A DNA stretch of 30,829 bases from Saksenaea vasiformis B4078 (taxonomy: Eukaryota; Mucoromycota; Mucoromycetes; Mucorales; Saksenaeaceae): assembly GCA_000697055.1 (NCBI GenBank), contig JNDT01001304.1:1-30829 (forward strand). Direction: 5' to 3'. Below, one piece after another: positions 1 through 10,112 of this stretch; position 1 is the stretch's first letter, and every line of letters begins with the position of its first letter. The translations under genes were made by a program, and so were the position numbers. The notes under the pieces were generated by a model. That model worked only from the letters and a program-made list of their open reading frames with translations. It was not told the origin of the DNA and did not search any database.

Positions 1-86
1 TTGGCAAGAAATAATTTGTTCAATTGCCGAAAGTTTGTTGCTGGAATATATGGATAAAAAAGAACTATATAAAAAAAAGAGTGCAT

Positions 87-180
87 GAAGGAAGAATCTA
101 TGTAAAAGAAAAGATGATGTAAAGAAGACGCACTGTGAAGGAAGAGATGATGTGAAAGAAAAGATGGTATAAAAGAAGAA
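87..180. repeat. Imperfect ~50-bp tandem duplication, purine-rich
   Basis: Two adjacent A/G-rich units begin with gaaggaaga at 87 and 137, a period of 50 bp. Each continues with a diverged copy of a gatgatgt/gtaaaagaaaagatg block. This looks like a local slippage or duplication product in non-coding DNA. No coding or regulatory meaning can be read from it. Confidence 0.55.
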
Positions 181-229
181 AGATCTTTATATTTTTTGCT
201 TGATCATACTTTTTTTTTTTGGAAGTTGC

Positions 230-400
230 GACTTTCGCTTCGCTCAATAGCAATTGTTGTATGGGAAAGAATTGGAAAAGACACATAAGGAGATGATGAA
301 TAATACACCTTCTAATTGATAATGCTTGATCTAGCGTCTTTCGGTACGGAGGAAAGTACACTCCGAAAAGGGCTTGCGTGACTTTCGCTTCGCTCAATAG
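230..400. repeat. Pair of 21-bp direct repeats 150 bp apart
   Basis: The same 21 bases, containing cttcgctcaatag, occur at 230-250 and 380-400 without mismatch. The spacing between copies is 150 bp. The DNA between them is AT-rich and has no convincing gene. The pair could be the remnant of a dispersed repeat or of a mobile element end, but no target-site duplication or inverted terminus is visible. Confidence 0.6.
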
Positions 401-670
401 TAAGGAGGATGGTCGTGTCTCATCGGAACGTCCGAAAGTTTAGTAAATGCTGCGTGTTCGCACATCACACGTCATTTCTTTCAAACGACCCCTTCTAAAT
501 AAAATGAGTGCGTCCTCTTTTAGAAGCGTTTATGCTATCGTACAGCGGCGATCATTTCAATCAATCATATTTCTTAGAACATCGGCGACCGCTCAAACGT
601 TGCATATTTATTCGTCATCTTTTGATTCGGAAAACAATCTCATATCTACAAACCTTCTGAACATCCGCAT

Positions 671-853
671 ATGACGTGGATTCAATGGACAATTCTTGCT
701 ACTACGGCGATAATGGCCATCTTGACCACAGCTGCTACAAATTGGCATGTTCTATGGGGATCAGAAAAGAGAAGAAGAAACAAAGAGAAAACTACAGAAA
801 GGATTAGAGAGTTTCCTTTTTTGCAGCAGCTACTAACTGAAAGCGGGATGTAA
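671..853 (+). CDS. Possible 60-aa single-pass membrane microprotein
   Basis: I do not recognise a family. The ORF opens with ATG at 671 and encodes 60 residues. Residues about 4-28 are hydrophobic (WTILATTAIMAILTTAA core), then come a very basic stretch (EKRRRNKEK) and a Leu/Phe-containing tail. This layout fits a small single-pass organelle or ER protein with a positive cytosolic or matrix side. An AATAAA polyadenylation signal lies at 942-947, about 90 nt after the stop, which supports + strand transcription. The start overlaps the stop of another open frame (ATG at 504 to TGA 672-674) by an ATGA arrangement. That upstream frame starts with a basic, Ser/Arg-rich segment resembling a mitochondrial presequence. 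The two could be one gene split by a frameshift or an unrecognised intron, or both could be chance. Confidence 0.3.
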   Translation: MTWIQWTILATTAIMAILTTAATNWHVLWGSEKRRRNKEKTTERIREFPFLQQLLTESGM

Positions 854-1149
854 AGTTAGCAAGCCAATCAAAAATTTCGAATGAAGCTCAAATTAGCCAA
901 TCTTCTTGAATATTTTGTCGGAGTACACTTTCAAACATTTTAATAAAGAGTAGTAAGATATTACCTGGTCACACTGATTACAGATATATTGATCAGTCCT
1001 CTGCTTGTAATGAATGGTCTCCTACCAAACTGCTGGGCCCATGATCTGCGATGCTTCAGGAAGAATCTACGTGGATCGGAGTCTATGAATTTTGCCGTTT
1101 CCGAAGCTAAAAGTAACTGTGCCGGTAACAAATCCCTTTAATAGATAAG

Positions 1150-1206
1150 CTCTATTACTTTCTTTCTCCCTCCTTTTTCCTCTCTTATATCTTCTTCCTT
1201 TCTGTT
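1150..1206 (+). promoter_or_regulatory. Pyrimidine-rich leader tract before eIF4A
   Basis: A strongly C/T-biased tract lies just upstream of the eIF4A start codon at 1220. Such tracts are common around transcription starts of highly expressed fungal translation genes, so this is probably the core promoter or 5'-UTR of the gene. No clear TATA box is seen close by. Confidence 0.45.
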
Positions 1207-1219
1207 ATTAAAGGACAAT

Positions 1220-2691
1220 ATGAGGTAACTTTTTCGAAACGGTTAGTTTTTCTTAAACATTTATATCTTTGCAACAGTGAAGCACCGTTGAAAGACCTTC
1301 AGGACAACGAGATCGAAGTCCGTCATGAATTTATTTGCAACGCTTATTTGAACTAACGTTGCGTTTACATATAGACGAATTATGAGGAGGTGATAGACAA
1401 TTTTGACAATATGAATCTCAAACGCGAACTACTTCGTGGTATTTATGCCTATGGGTAAAGCAAATATATCTACGGTGTGCGTCTTGCTTCATCCACCACG
1501 TTTTATAGGTTTGAACGTCCATCAGCAATTCAGCAGCGAGCGATTATGCCTGTGATAAAAGGCCATGATGTAATTGCCCAGGCTCAGTCTGGCACAGGGA
1601 AGACTGCCACTTTTTCGATCTCAGCTTTGCAATCGATTGATAGAAGTGTTCGAAAAACTCAGGCCTTGATTCTGGGTCCCACACGTGAACTTGCATTGCA
1701 AATTCAAAAAGTCGTGCTCGCCCTGGGAGATTTTATGGGTATTGAATGCCATGCTTGTATCGGTGGTACCAACGTGCGTGATGATATCGCAATCCTTCAA
1801 AATGGATGCCACGTGGTTGTTGGTACTCCTGGTCGGGTGTTTGACATGATTCACAATCGTGGCGCACTTAATACCGATGCCGTCAAGTTATTTATCTTGG
1901 ATGAGGCAGATGAAATGCTTTCACGAGGATTCAAGGAACAGATTTATGACGTTTTTCAGCTCCTGCCGGAAACAACGCAAGTTGTCTTGCTGTCTGCCAC
2001 GATGCCTGCGGACGTCCTGGAAGTCACTACAAAATTCATGCGAGATCCAGTTCGCATCCTAGTAAAACGAGATGAGCTGACCCTTGAAGGAATTAAACAA
2101 TTCTACGTGGCAGTTGAGAGAGAAGATTGGAAACTTGATACCCTGTGCGATCTTTACGAAACTGTGACAATCACTCAGGCGGTGATTTTCTGCAACACTC
2201 GCAGAAAGGTTGATTGGTTGACAGATAGGTTGCATAGTCGTGAATTCACTGTGTCGGCCATGCATGGCGATATGGATCAGATCCAACGTGATGTCATTAT
2301 GAAAGAGTTCCGATCGGGATCATCCCGTGTTTTGATCACTACGGATTTATTGGCACGTGGAATTGACGTCCAACAGGTGTCTCTTGTCATCAAGTAAGCA
2401 AAAATCGACGCCACAACGTACTTGTACTCACAGACTGTCATGTTTTTAGCTACGATCTTCCTTCTAACCGCGAAAATTACATCCATCGCATTGGCCGTGG
2501 TGGTCGTTTCGGACGCAAAGGTGTTGCGATCAACTTCGTCACAAATGATGATGTAGTCATGTTGCGGGTAAGTCATTAAAAAGGAAAAGGTAATGGATTT
2601 GTTTAACTATGCGGATATGTTCCAGGACATTGAACGGTTTTACAGCACTCAAATCGAAGAAATGCCTCTGAACGTTGCTGATCTCATTTAG
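1220..2691 (+). CDS. TIF1: eIF4A, DEAD-box ATP-dependent RNA helicase
   Basis: eIF4A is the cytosolic RNA helicase of the cap-binding eIF4F complex; it unwinds mRNA leaders during translation initiation. Deduced exons are 1220-1224, 1278-1317, 1375-1454, 1509-2393, 2450-2567 and 2626-2691, giving 397 residues against 395 in yeast. All five introns are GT-AG and 53-58 nt. The reading frame joins cleanly into a start [10 protein letters not shown] and an N-terminal motif [20 protein letters not shown]. Motifs in order are the Q motif (FERPSAIQQ), Walker A (AQSGTGKT), PTRELA, TPGR, DEAD, SAT, ARGID and [13 protein letters not shown], ending in [11 protein letters not shown]. The wording [21 protein letters not shown] and the [13 protein letters not shown] form favour eIF4A proper over the exon-junction paralogue eIF4AIII. 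The first coding exon is only ATGAG, split within codon 2. A polyadenylation signal AATAAA lies at 2736-2741. Confidence 0.96.
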
Positions 2692-3018
2692 AACCATTAA
2701 TTCCAAAGATCAAAAAAAAAAGTTTATATGCGTACAATAAAGAAAAAAAGAAAGCGAGAAGCTGCAGCTCTCTTTGCCAAACCAGAATGGATGTATATTC
2801 GATCTCAAAAAGAATATCATGGCAAGCTAAGCATGTGATTCGTAGAACCGGAAAAGGTTCTTTTGGTTTTATAATGGGCTGACTATATATGCTATTTAAC
2901 ATTTCCACCACGATGTAGTGTCAGATAGGATATGAAATAGGAAAACTCGAGCAATCACGGGAGAACATCGATATATACCCGTTTATTGAACTATTTTTTA
3001 CTCTACACTAAATAAATG

Positions 3019-3323
3019 TTACGTCTCTGAAAAGCCGAGTTTGGGCTAAAGAAGAATTGGATATGCGGTTATTAATACATCAATCTTATATCAGAAGATT
3101 AATCAACTTACATTAACTTAGTCTCCTCAGTGGATGTAAAATTTATTCGGGCAACATAAAAAATAATTCATAGTTAGCAAATGAAAGATAGTTTGAACCT
3201 TTTTTACTTACCCCCAAAGTGGAATTCCCGTGGTAACACGGGACCCAGCCCCGTACCGAAGCGGTGGGTGTCTGGGAGTAGCCGATTGTAACGGTCTGCA
3301 GAGAACTTGAAGCGATCCGACAT
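3019..3323 (-). CDS. Possible small spliced gene, unknown
   Basis: On the minus strand a GC-rich 112-nt block (3323-3212) stands out from AT-rich surroundings. It starts with ATG, stays open for 37 codons beginning MSDRFKFSADRYNRLLPDTH, and ends exactly at a strong donor GTAAGTA (from 3211). Downstream on that strand are a TTGCTAAC branch-point-like motif, a second donor GTAAGT (from 3111), an acceptor CTTCTTTAG ending at 3046, and an AATAAA signal (complement at 2982-2987). One reading joins a 5-nt internal exon (3116-3112) and a last exon ending in TAA at 3019, giving about 47 residues. Another lets the protein stop inside exon 2. The 3' structure is therefore uncertain. I do not recognise the protein. 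It could also be a chance open stretch, though the splice signals fit the rest of the window. Confidence 0.38.
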
Positions 3324-4179
3324 CTGGCGATCTATCAGAAAACAGTTCAATGATGCTGAGTATGACAACACCTACTTAATTGATGAACATAATTTACACA
3401 CACACGGTGTGACGCTGTATTTTTAACTTGTCGGTATAAGTAGAGATGTTTCCAGGTAGTGTCTAAGCGTAAACTTGATGACAGAGATAGCTGGTAAAAT
3501 ATAGAAAAAGGTAGCTTCGATAGATAAAAAGAGTTCGGTTTGTGTGAGCACCAGGTGTGGATTTGAGTCAAACACCAAGACTTGGATAAGCGGTAAAGCT
3601 TGAGGAAAAGAAAAGAAAAGATAAGATAGAATAACTGTTGTCTGGATCGACAATATATAAAGAGATCTGTTTGAAAAAGAGTATGATCGTTAGTGAAATC
3701 GTTGGTATAGTTACCTTTGTTCTCGTATTGATTCTATCAATTCGAGATATATAGAGATGAAATAGAGATATTTCTCGGGTGATCAGCGAGTTGGATCGGA
3801 AGAAATATAGAATTTCGATAAAGAGAAGAGAAAATGTAAAAGAAAATGTAAAAGAAAATAAAAAGAGATAGCGGAATCAGCGTCGCTTGTAAATCAATCG
3901 GCTAAAAAAAAAATAGAGAAAAAGAAAAAGAAAAGAATCGGCAGATTCTGGTTAACGGTGGTTTCTTGAGAATAACCAACGGAGGCAGAGCAATAAAAGG
4001 CGGCTTGTAGATAACCTTTGGAAAAGACCTTTAGAGATGGCTAGAGTAGACCAAGAGAAGAATATGCTTTTATAACCTGATATTTTATTCATTGAAATGA
4101 GGGAGTATTTATACAAAATAGATCGATACGAGAAAGGAAATAAAAGTTGGGGGGAGATAAGAAAACTAAACGCTTGATG
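3324..4179. other. Intergenic, AT- and purine-rich, no gene seen
   Basis: This stretch is dominated by A/G-rich runs, for example several aaaatgtaaaag blocks around 3830-3860 and long adenine runs near 3905-3935. Short open frames exist on both strands but have low-complexity composition, no splice logic and no recognisable motif. Confidence 0.6.
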
Positions 4180-4279
4180 TTCAGTAAACCTGAGTTGCTT
4201 CGTTTTCAGTAAACCTGAGGTGCTTCGTTTTCAATTTACCCGTGTTGCTTCGTTTTCGATTTATCCGGGTTGCTACGGA
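4180..4279. repeat. Four tandem 25-bp repeat units
   Basis: Units start at 4180, 4205, 4230 and 4255 with an exact period of 25 bp. The first two are nearly identical (ttcagtaaacctgag, then t or g, then tgcttcgtt). The last two diverge in the middle but keep ttgct-cg. There is no spacer between units, so this is a minisatellite and not a CRISPR-like array. The flanks are non-coding. Confidence 0.85.
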
Positions 4280-5381
4280 GGCTTTTCTTTCATGATGGTT
4301 GAGAGCATGTGATTAGCGGTCTTTAATTTGTATAGCGGCAATAATTCTGTGTGTATTCTCTGGTGGTTTCTTTATGCGCGTTGTACTTTTGTTATCCTGA
4401 TCCTTGTTATTTCTTCTGTTAATACATACGCAATGACAAAAATAAAGATAAGAGAATAGGGAAATAAAGAGGATAAAACTAATATAAATGTTCACAACGG
4501 TGTTTTTGATATAAAAAAAATTAGCAGGTGAGATTGTCTTTAGAGCGAAAAAATAGCACTCCACAACGGCCAAGACGGTTCGGGACAGAGGTCATGCAGC
4601 CTAAGCAAGAGAGAAAAAGCATGAATAATCTTGTAGATGTGATGAATTGGCATCCTTACCGGGGATGTTAGAAGGGGAACAGAGCCGAAGAATAAATAAA
4701 AAATTCATGCATCTCTTTAAATACAGATTATTCTGGTATGAGCACATCATGAAACATCTCTATGTCTTAACACAAGGCATAGAGAAACCTCTCACTGATG
4801 CAATGAATCATCTGAAAGTCAAAAGGACGTACTGCTTTAGGTGGAACATCTCCCTTTATTGAGACATTTTTACGCTTTCCACTAGGATGCTAAGAAATCC
4901 ACCACTGTAAAAACGAATTCCTCTTACGCAACTCCAATTATCCAAGCGCGAACTGTTCATTGGATGAACGTAAAAATATCAGCTTCAAAACGCAGACTTC
5001 ATCCACAAGTAGCACCGAGTAATTTCAAATAGACGCAAAATCATAGGAAAAATCCTGTAAATGTATAAGAAAAATTGCTTATGGTAGCTGGAAACTTCAT
5101 TAATGTAAGACAGAACTGACCAGAATATAACCACCTACTGAGAAATCTAGCTATTGAGCGAATTTGGGTGTCGCTACGAGAAACCTTTAAACGTTAGTGC
5201 CGCGGCTTGTATGCAAAGAATAGAGAAGAAGATAGAGGCGACTGCTTTACAGTTCGATCTAGCTGAATGAGATTTTCCGATCGGACGGTGTTATAGAATC
5301 TATATTTGTGTTCCGCGTTGAAATACCAATTGCATCGATAAAAGTACCGTTTACATCACAGCTTTGAATAAGAAAGAATAG
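4280..5381. other. Intergenic, no supported gene
   Basis: AT-rich sequence with many stops in all frames. Scattered donor- and acceptor-like sites are present, but no chain of exons with a recognisable protein could be built on either strand. Confidence 0.5.
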
Positions 5382-5552
5382 GGAACCGCCGGTCGCAAGG
5401 TGGTTGTCTGGAGAGTAGAAGAAACAAAGCTCCAGCCCTTCCCTGTCAGCATAACCAAATCCACCATGGATCTAGTTGGTGCAGGCGCACCTGCCCATTT
5501 GCGTATGAGAAATACCTTTCTCAACCTTCTCTACGATATATATCCCCACTGA
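5382..5552 (+). CDS. Isolated open stretch, unknown or exon relic
   Basis: A 56-codon open stretch follows a TAG stop/acceptor-like AG at 5379-5381 and ends at TGA 5550-5552. Its composition is richer in G/C than its flanks. The translation begins GTAGRKVVVWRVEETKLQPF and contains one internal Met (5466). The VWRVE..KL.PFP pattern faintly resembles the start of a gelsolin/severin repeat, but the rest does not follow that family. No upstream or downstream exon could be joined. It may be the remnant of a decayed gene or a chance frame. Confidence 0.2.
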   Translation, partial: GTAGRKVVVWRVEETKLQPFPVSITKSTMDLVGAGAPAHLRMRNTFLNLLYDIYPH

Positions 5553-5843
5553 GTCTAGTTCAGCTTGGTACCGATTTTAACCGTGAAGATGACACAAGCA
5601 CCGCGAAAGAAAAGCAGATTAAAATACATTTGCGTCAAGATTCATGTACTACGTAATAATCCTCAACACATCTCTAAGACCAAGAACAGTATTCACTCGA
5701 AAAATAATTCACCAACGCCATTGGCAAGATTGGATCCAAACGATCAAACATCAATTTTGTCATGCAACGTCGATAAATAACAAGCTTCTTGTTTAACTTG
5801 CGGAATTTTCCGTTAACGGGTAAACTGATGAATGGCCGGCCAC

Positions 5844-6915
5844 TCATGGATGATGTTGAGTTTCATTCTTTACGGTAGTATTAGGCCCTCTAGCTATTTT
5901 TTTGTTAAGAAAAACCAAGTCAGTCCACAAATTCTACAAGGATGCAACTGCGATAATTTACCTGCAGGTCCGGGTCCAGCTGCTGAGACTTGTTGTGCAG
6001 GCTGGGGTTGTGACGACGACTGACTGCCAGCGGTAGCTGCATATGAATGCTGCTGCTGGTTGGCAAATTGCTGAAGTTGAAGTTGATAATGCTGCATTTG
6101 CTCAGGTGTCAACTAAAGTAGAAGTGTGTAGAGTTAGAAACTGTCCAATATGACCTCTTGTTTATTCTTACCTGCGGAATCTGTGGATAGTAAGCAGCAG
6201 CTGTTGCTGGATCCATAGGCTGCGAGGCCATCTATGAGAGAAAGGGCATTGATAAATCTATTTACTGTGTGATCCTAGTGTTTACCTGTGTAGGTGCATA
6301 TTGTGGCATGCCCGTCTGCGAGTAATAGCCGGTGTAGGCATTCTGATCATACACGGCCGTAGTGCCCTAATCAACATACTCATTGATATCAATTGAGATG
6401 AGACAGATAGCAAACCTTCGTAGCTTCTTCTCGTGGTACAATATCAATCAAGAAGTCGCACATGTCTGTTTTCGAAATAGCTGTGGCTATATCAGATCGC
6501 TGCAGCGTACGACGTTTGTTTTCTTCCGCATGGACCCTAAAAGCAGGTTTAGTTCCAAATCTATTCGACATATCTCGCCATACCATGCGCGTTTGGTAAG
6601 CTCAGTAATAAAAATTTCACAACCCTTGGCAAACAAAATGGGAGCCTCGGCACTAATCATCTTGACATCTTGGTCAGTCTTCATGACTTTTTTGATACGG
6701 GCCAAAGGTAATGGATGGCTTTTAAAATCAGATTCACACTGTTCTGCCACGCTCAGCTGCTCCTGCCAGAATTTGCCGAGATCAAACGCGGGATGGCCAC
6801 CGGGAACAGTGGCATTAGTAGCAGCTACTGCAGCAGCTACTGCAGCAGCGGTAGCCTGGTGGTGATCACCTTGAGAATGAGCAACGTATTCCTGTTCGGA
6901 CTGTGGTGCAACCAT
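5844..6915 (-). CDS. HAP5: HAP5 / NF-YC, CCAAT-binding factor subunit C
   Basis: HAP5/NF-YC is the histone-fold subunit that dimerises with HAP3/NF-YB and, with HAP2/NF-YA, binds CCAAT boxes in the nucleus. Exons on the minus strand are 6915-6584, 6536-6416, 6366-6286, 6231-6172, 6112-5962 and 5893-5844, giving 264 residues. Introns are 48-68 nt; intron 2 has a weak donor, GTTTGC. The order is an Ala/His/Gln-rich N terminus, the FWQEQ motif, then the histone-fold core: [13 protein letters not shown], then [20 protein letters not shown], then [18 protein letters not shown] and [11 protein letters not shown] Tyr/Gln/Pro-rich C-terminal half follows and probably acts as an activation region. Phe of the usual TDMFDFL motif is replaced by Cys. 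Splice sites restore a continuous conserved protein, so identification is firm; the far C-terminal exon is less certain. Confidence 0.94.
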
Positions 6916-7583
6916 GGTTCACAAGCGAACTTTCTCTTTGCCAGTTGGCACTGTTATTTTCCTCTGGGAAAGGGAGACTCTTTTTCTGATAATTCGCCGA
7001 TCACGCTTTTTCAATCGCAGCTCGCCTAGCCAACATCGCCTGGCGATTTCCATCTTCCATTATCACTGCCGGCGCCACGCGTATTAGCCTACTATTTTCT
7101 GTATTTAACAAATGTTTATGGTGTGGACGTAATCAGGCAACAATATGGCACTTTCTGACATGTACTTATCGCTGTCATACTGAATAACGTGAAATTCATC
7201 CGTAGTCGTCATGGATGGCACACTAGGTACAATATGCCTAGATATTAGTTCAAATGATCCGAGGCAATTTGTATCTGTATTTGTCGGTGGATTCATTGGC
7301 ATCTTCAATTTGTGTTTGTTAAATTGTTTATTAAATATCCACGTTCCCTTTGAAATTGTTTATCGGATGTCAGACGAGAGGATTTTCTTTAACTACATCT
7401 GAAAAAGAAGACCAGCGTTAGTGACCTATTCTGAATTTTCCTCTATTGCTTGCCTTACAGCTCTTTGCAGCAGTCAAAAGCTACTCAACTGCCACGTAGG
7501 ACACAAAAGGCAATCCAAAGGAATTACACCTGAGAGTACATATCCGAAGATATAAGCATGGGTCGGGCTTTCTCCGAGGACAA
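6916..7583. other. Intergenic between HAP5 and the Fanzor relic
   Basis: This holds the HAP5 upstream region and the sequence 3' of the Fanzor relic. Overlapping open frames of about 60 codons exist on both strands around 7105-7400. The plus-strand one is hydrophobic and the minus-strand one polar. Neither shows a known motif. If the Fanzor was once active, its guide RNA would be expected in the part adjoining 7583, but no such structure can be demonstrated by eye. Confidence 0.45.
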
Positions 7584-10112
7584 CTACCCCAATGGCTTTC
7601 TATGCTTGCTTTCGAATTTAAATGACCTAGCACGGTCGTTCTCGCGCATGTACCAGAAGATATGGAGGATGTTTCTTGCGGCGTTCACGTCCTTATTCCA
7701 GATTGTGCGACATGTTTGGCAATGTTTCACAGTGTGGAGGGCTAGCCCCGACCGATCGAGAACACCTGTTTCCGGCATGCACAGAGGACATACTTTGCTG
7801 AATCTGTTGTGTATGCTGGCCACGCCCGCAAAGGTTGGAGCACTCTTGGCTGGTCCTGAATTCATTGATGAAGACCATCGTGACATATTGCGAGGGTTTG
7901 CGGCGAAAAGTCTTGACAGGGACTGGTCGATGTCCCATCTGCTTATGACTGAATTTCGCACTTCCATATGCCACAACGAAGTCTTCTCTTCTGTTCGTAT
8001 TGCCCCTCACGCGTATACATAGTTTCATGAAGTGCCCGTTGTGACCAACGGTAGTGGTCCAGCGCAACGTTCGCTCTCGGGTAAAATTGGAAAAGACGCT
8101 CGAGGTGCGGAAAGATGGAGCGCAGGCTCTCCACAAACATTTGCTGGTTCACCGTCTTTGATGTGGTAATTCCTGATTGGATCTGCTGTATGTCGGGATT
8201 GTGGATATGATACGTGCGTCGCCGCGAGGAAGCTTTGTTGTGGAAAGCGGGTTCATATCATTCCTTCGCAGATATATGCAGATATATGCAGGTTTTGTCT
8301 GGGAACGGCCTCTCGACCAGCGCAAGTATTGCTTGTAACTACCAAGTCGGTAACACCTGGGTCTGCCCCAAACACTCGCGTGTTATGGCCAACAGGTACA
8401 TTGGTTGGATTCAATGGCTCGTGTTTTTGTCGCTTGGGCCTTGTATGCAATGCACTTGTGCCAATTCCGTCCGTGCTGATATGGCACTTGAACCACTTTA
8501 ATGCCTAGCTTGATCTTCGTCTTCAGAGCCAGGTCGCCGGATGCCTCGGAGTCTGGAGAAATCAAATGCTTCGTGTCCACCACCTGATCCTGTTAACGTG
8601 AAAGCCATGTCTCGAGTCAATTATCAGTGCGGAGCTGGATTGTCTCTAATAGCCCATAGCAGTAATTCACGAAGAGCTCGGGTGTCGATTTCAATGTATC
8701 GCTGTGCGAAAAAATGCTGTTGTACCGCATGATACAGACGACTGGGACCTCGATGATGTAGGAAGTTCTTAGGTCGAAAGGTACGATTGCGGATATTTCC
8801 TCTTGTTCGACCACCTTAGACCTCAGATAGACAACAGAGTCGACGGTTAACGATGGGAAGAGTCCTGTTAAATGCCAATCTTGTATGATGGCCTGGATAA
8901 TCTCAGCCTCCAAACGTCTATGTTCCGGCATTGAAATAGCCACAGGCAGTATTCCCCATTTCTGAGTCAGCTTGTCGATAAGCCTTGATGTTCATCGGGA
9001 GCTGGGACGTTAGGAAGGTTGTGCGATTGGAACAACACGGGAACATTTTCAAGATTACCCAACATTAATAAGAAAAAGGGGTAGTACTCCTGTGTTTGTT
9101 CTTTAATGTCTTCTTTGTCATGGGCAGCGGACTAACGTTGCCGTATAAGTGGTCGTAGATCTCTTGCATAGATCTGAATTCGTTGTGTGTAATATTTGGC
9201 ATTTCCCGAACGTGAATTCCATTCACGATTTGACGCAAAGAAGTAGGACGTATCCAGCGTCCTATTTCTCCCTCTGCTTCCTCCTCATCGAAATCGTCTA
9301 AGTCATCTAGGTCTTCTGGTGATAAAGCTTCGACAACTGCCTCAGCGATATGCCACAGATAAGATTCTTTGACAGTATCTCGCGTTATGACGCGTCCAAG
9401 GCGAACAAAGAACCAACGCTTAACCCGTTTGCTAAAATGGAGGGATATGTGCAACAAGGAATTCATCGCTTCACGCCTTGCAGCGTACTCAAACGCCTGG
9501 TTCAAACCAGCTCTGTAAGCCCATGGGAGCTCTGCAGGTCTCTGAGAACGGTATATATCAAATGTTTGCCGTAATTGTGGATCAGCAATTGGCCCAGACT
9601 GATGCACTGTCTGCCGAAGTAACGTTACTGCGTTATAGCAGGCACGGAAAAAGGTCCGATTAAGCCAAGGAACAACGCCCGTAACTTGTCGAAATCGTAT
9701 TACATGGAGATGGGCCAGTTTCATTGCTTCAATCCTGCTCGTGTTGTACGCCCAACAGCATCTTGAACAACAGTATTCATTGGTTCAGAGCGACATGTAG
9801 TTTCAAAACCGATCTTCATTACAGAATCGGTCCTTCTCACTTCATCGTTGTCGTCACCATTGTCTCCTGGTTCACACCTTCCGGAGGCACATTCGGCTTT
9901 TTTCGTTTTGGATTTTTTAAGCAACTTTTGTGTGTATGCCGCATAGTATGGGGAATGAGATTTCCGTTCTTATCAACTGCACCACAATCGCATGATCTCT
10001 CTGGCCTGCATTTTCGGCCACTCGATGGGCTAACCTCAGCAGAGCCAGAGGGTCTTGTCGATATCTCGTTAAATTCCCGTTGAGAATTAATACATGAAGC
10101 TAGCGTACACTG
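7584..10112 (-). pseudogene. Decayed Fanzor (eukaryotic TnpB-like nuclease)
   Basis: Fanzors are eukaryotic relatives of transposon-encoded TnpB, RNA-guided nucleases with a split RuvC domain. Reading right to left on the minus strand, homologous segments lie in changing frames. They are a Cys/His-rich N terminus (about 10112-9837), a basic/acidic linker and helical region (9924-9721), a long helical segment (about 9739-9065), further pieces between 9053 and 8385, and a RuvC-I motif RVFGADPGVTDLVV (in 8450-8253). Next come a helical part (8252-7943), the RuvC-II and first zinc pair FINEFRTSQECSNLC (in 8136-7693), and the second zinc pair with RuvC-III, HCQTCRTIWNKDVNAARNI (in 7976-7584), ending in TAG. 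The three expected acidic residues (D of DPG, E of NEF, D of DVN) survive. At least seven frame changes plus in-frame stops, without fitting introns, show that the gene is broken. Family assignment rests on these motifs and their order. Confidence 0.85.

Noticed and set aside
3226..3300. Series of hairpins considered as a structured non-coding RNA such as RNase P RNA
   Set aside because: The conserved core elements of RNase P or SRP RNA could not be found, and the same bases form a clean coding block with a splice donor on the minus strand.
4180..4279. Regular repeats considered as a CRISPR-like array
   Set aside because: Units are directly adjacent with no unique spacers, in a eukaryotic genome; this is a minisatellite.
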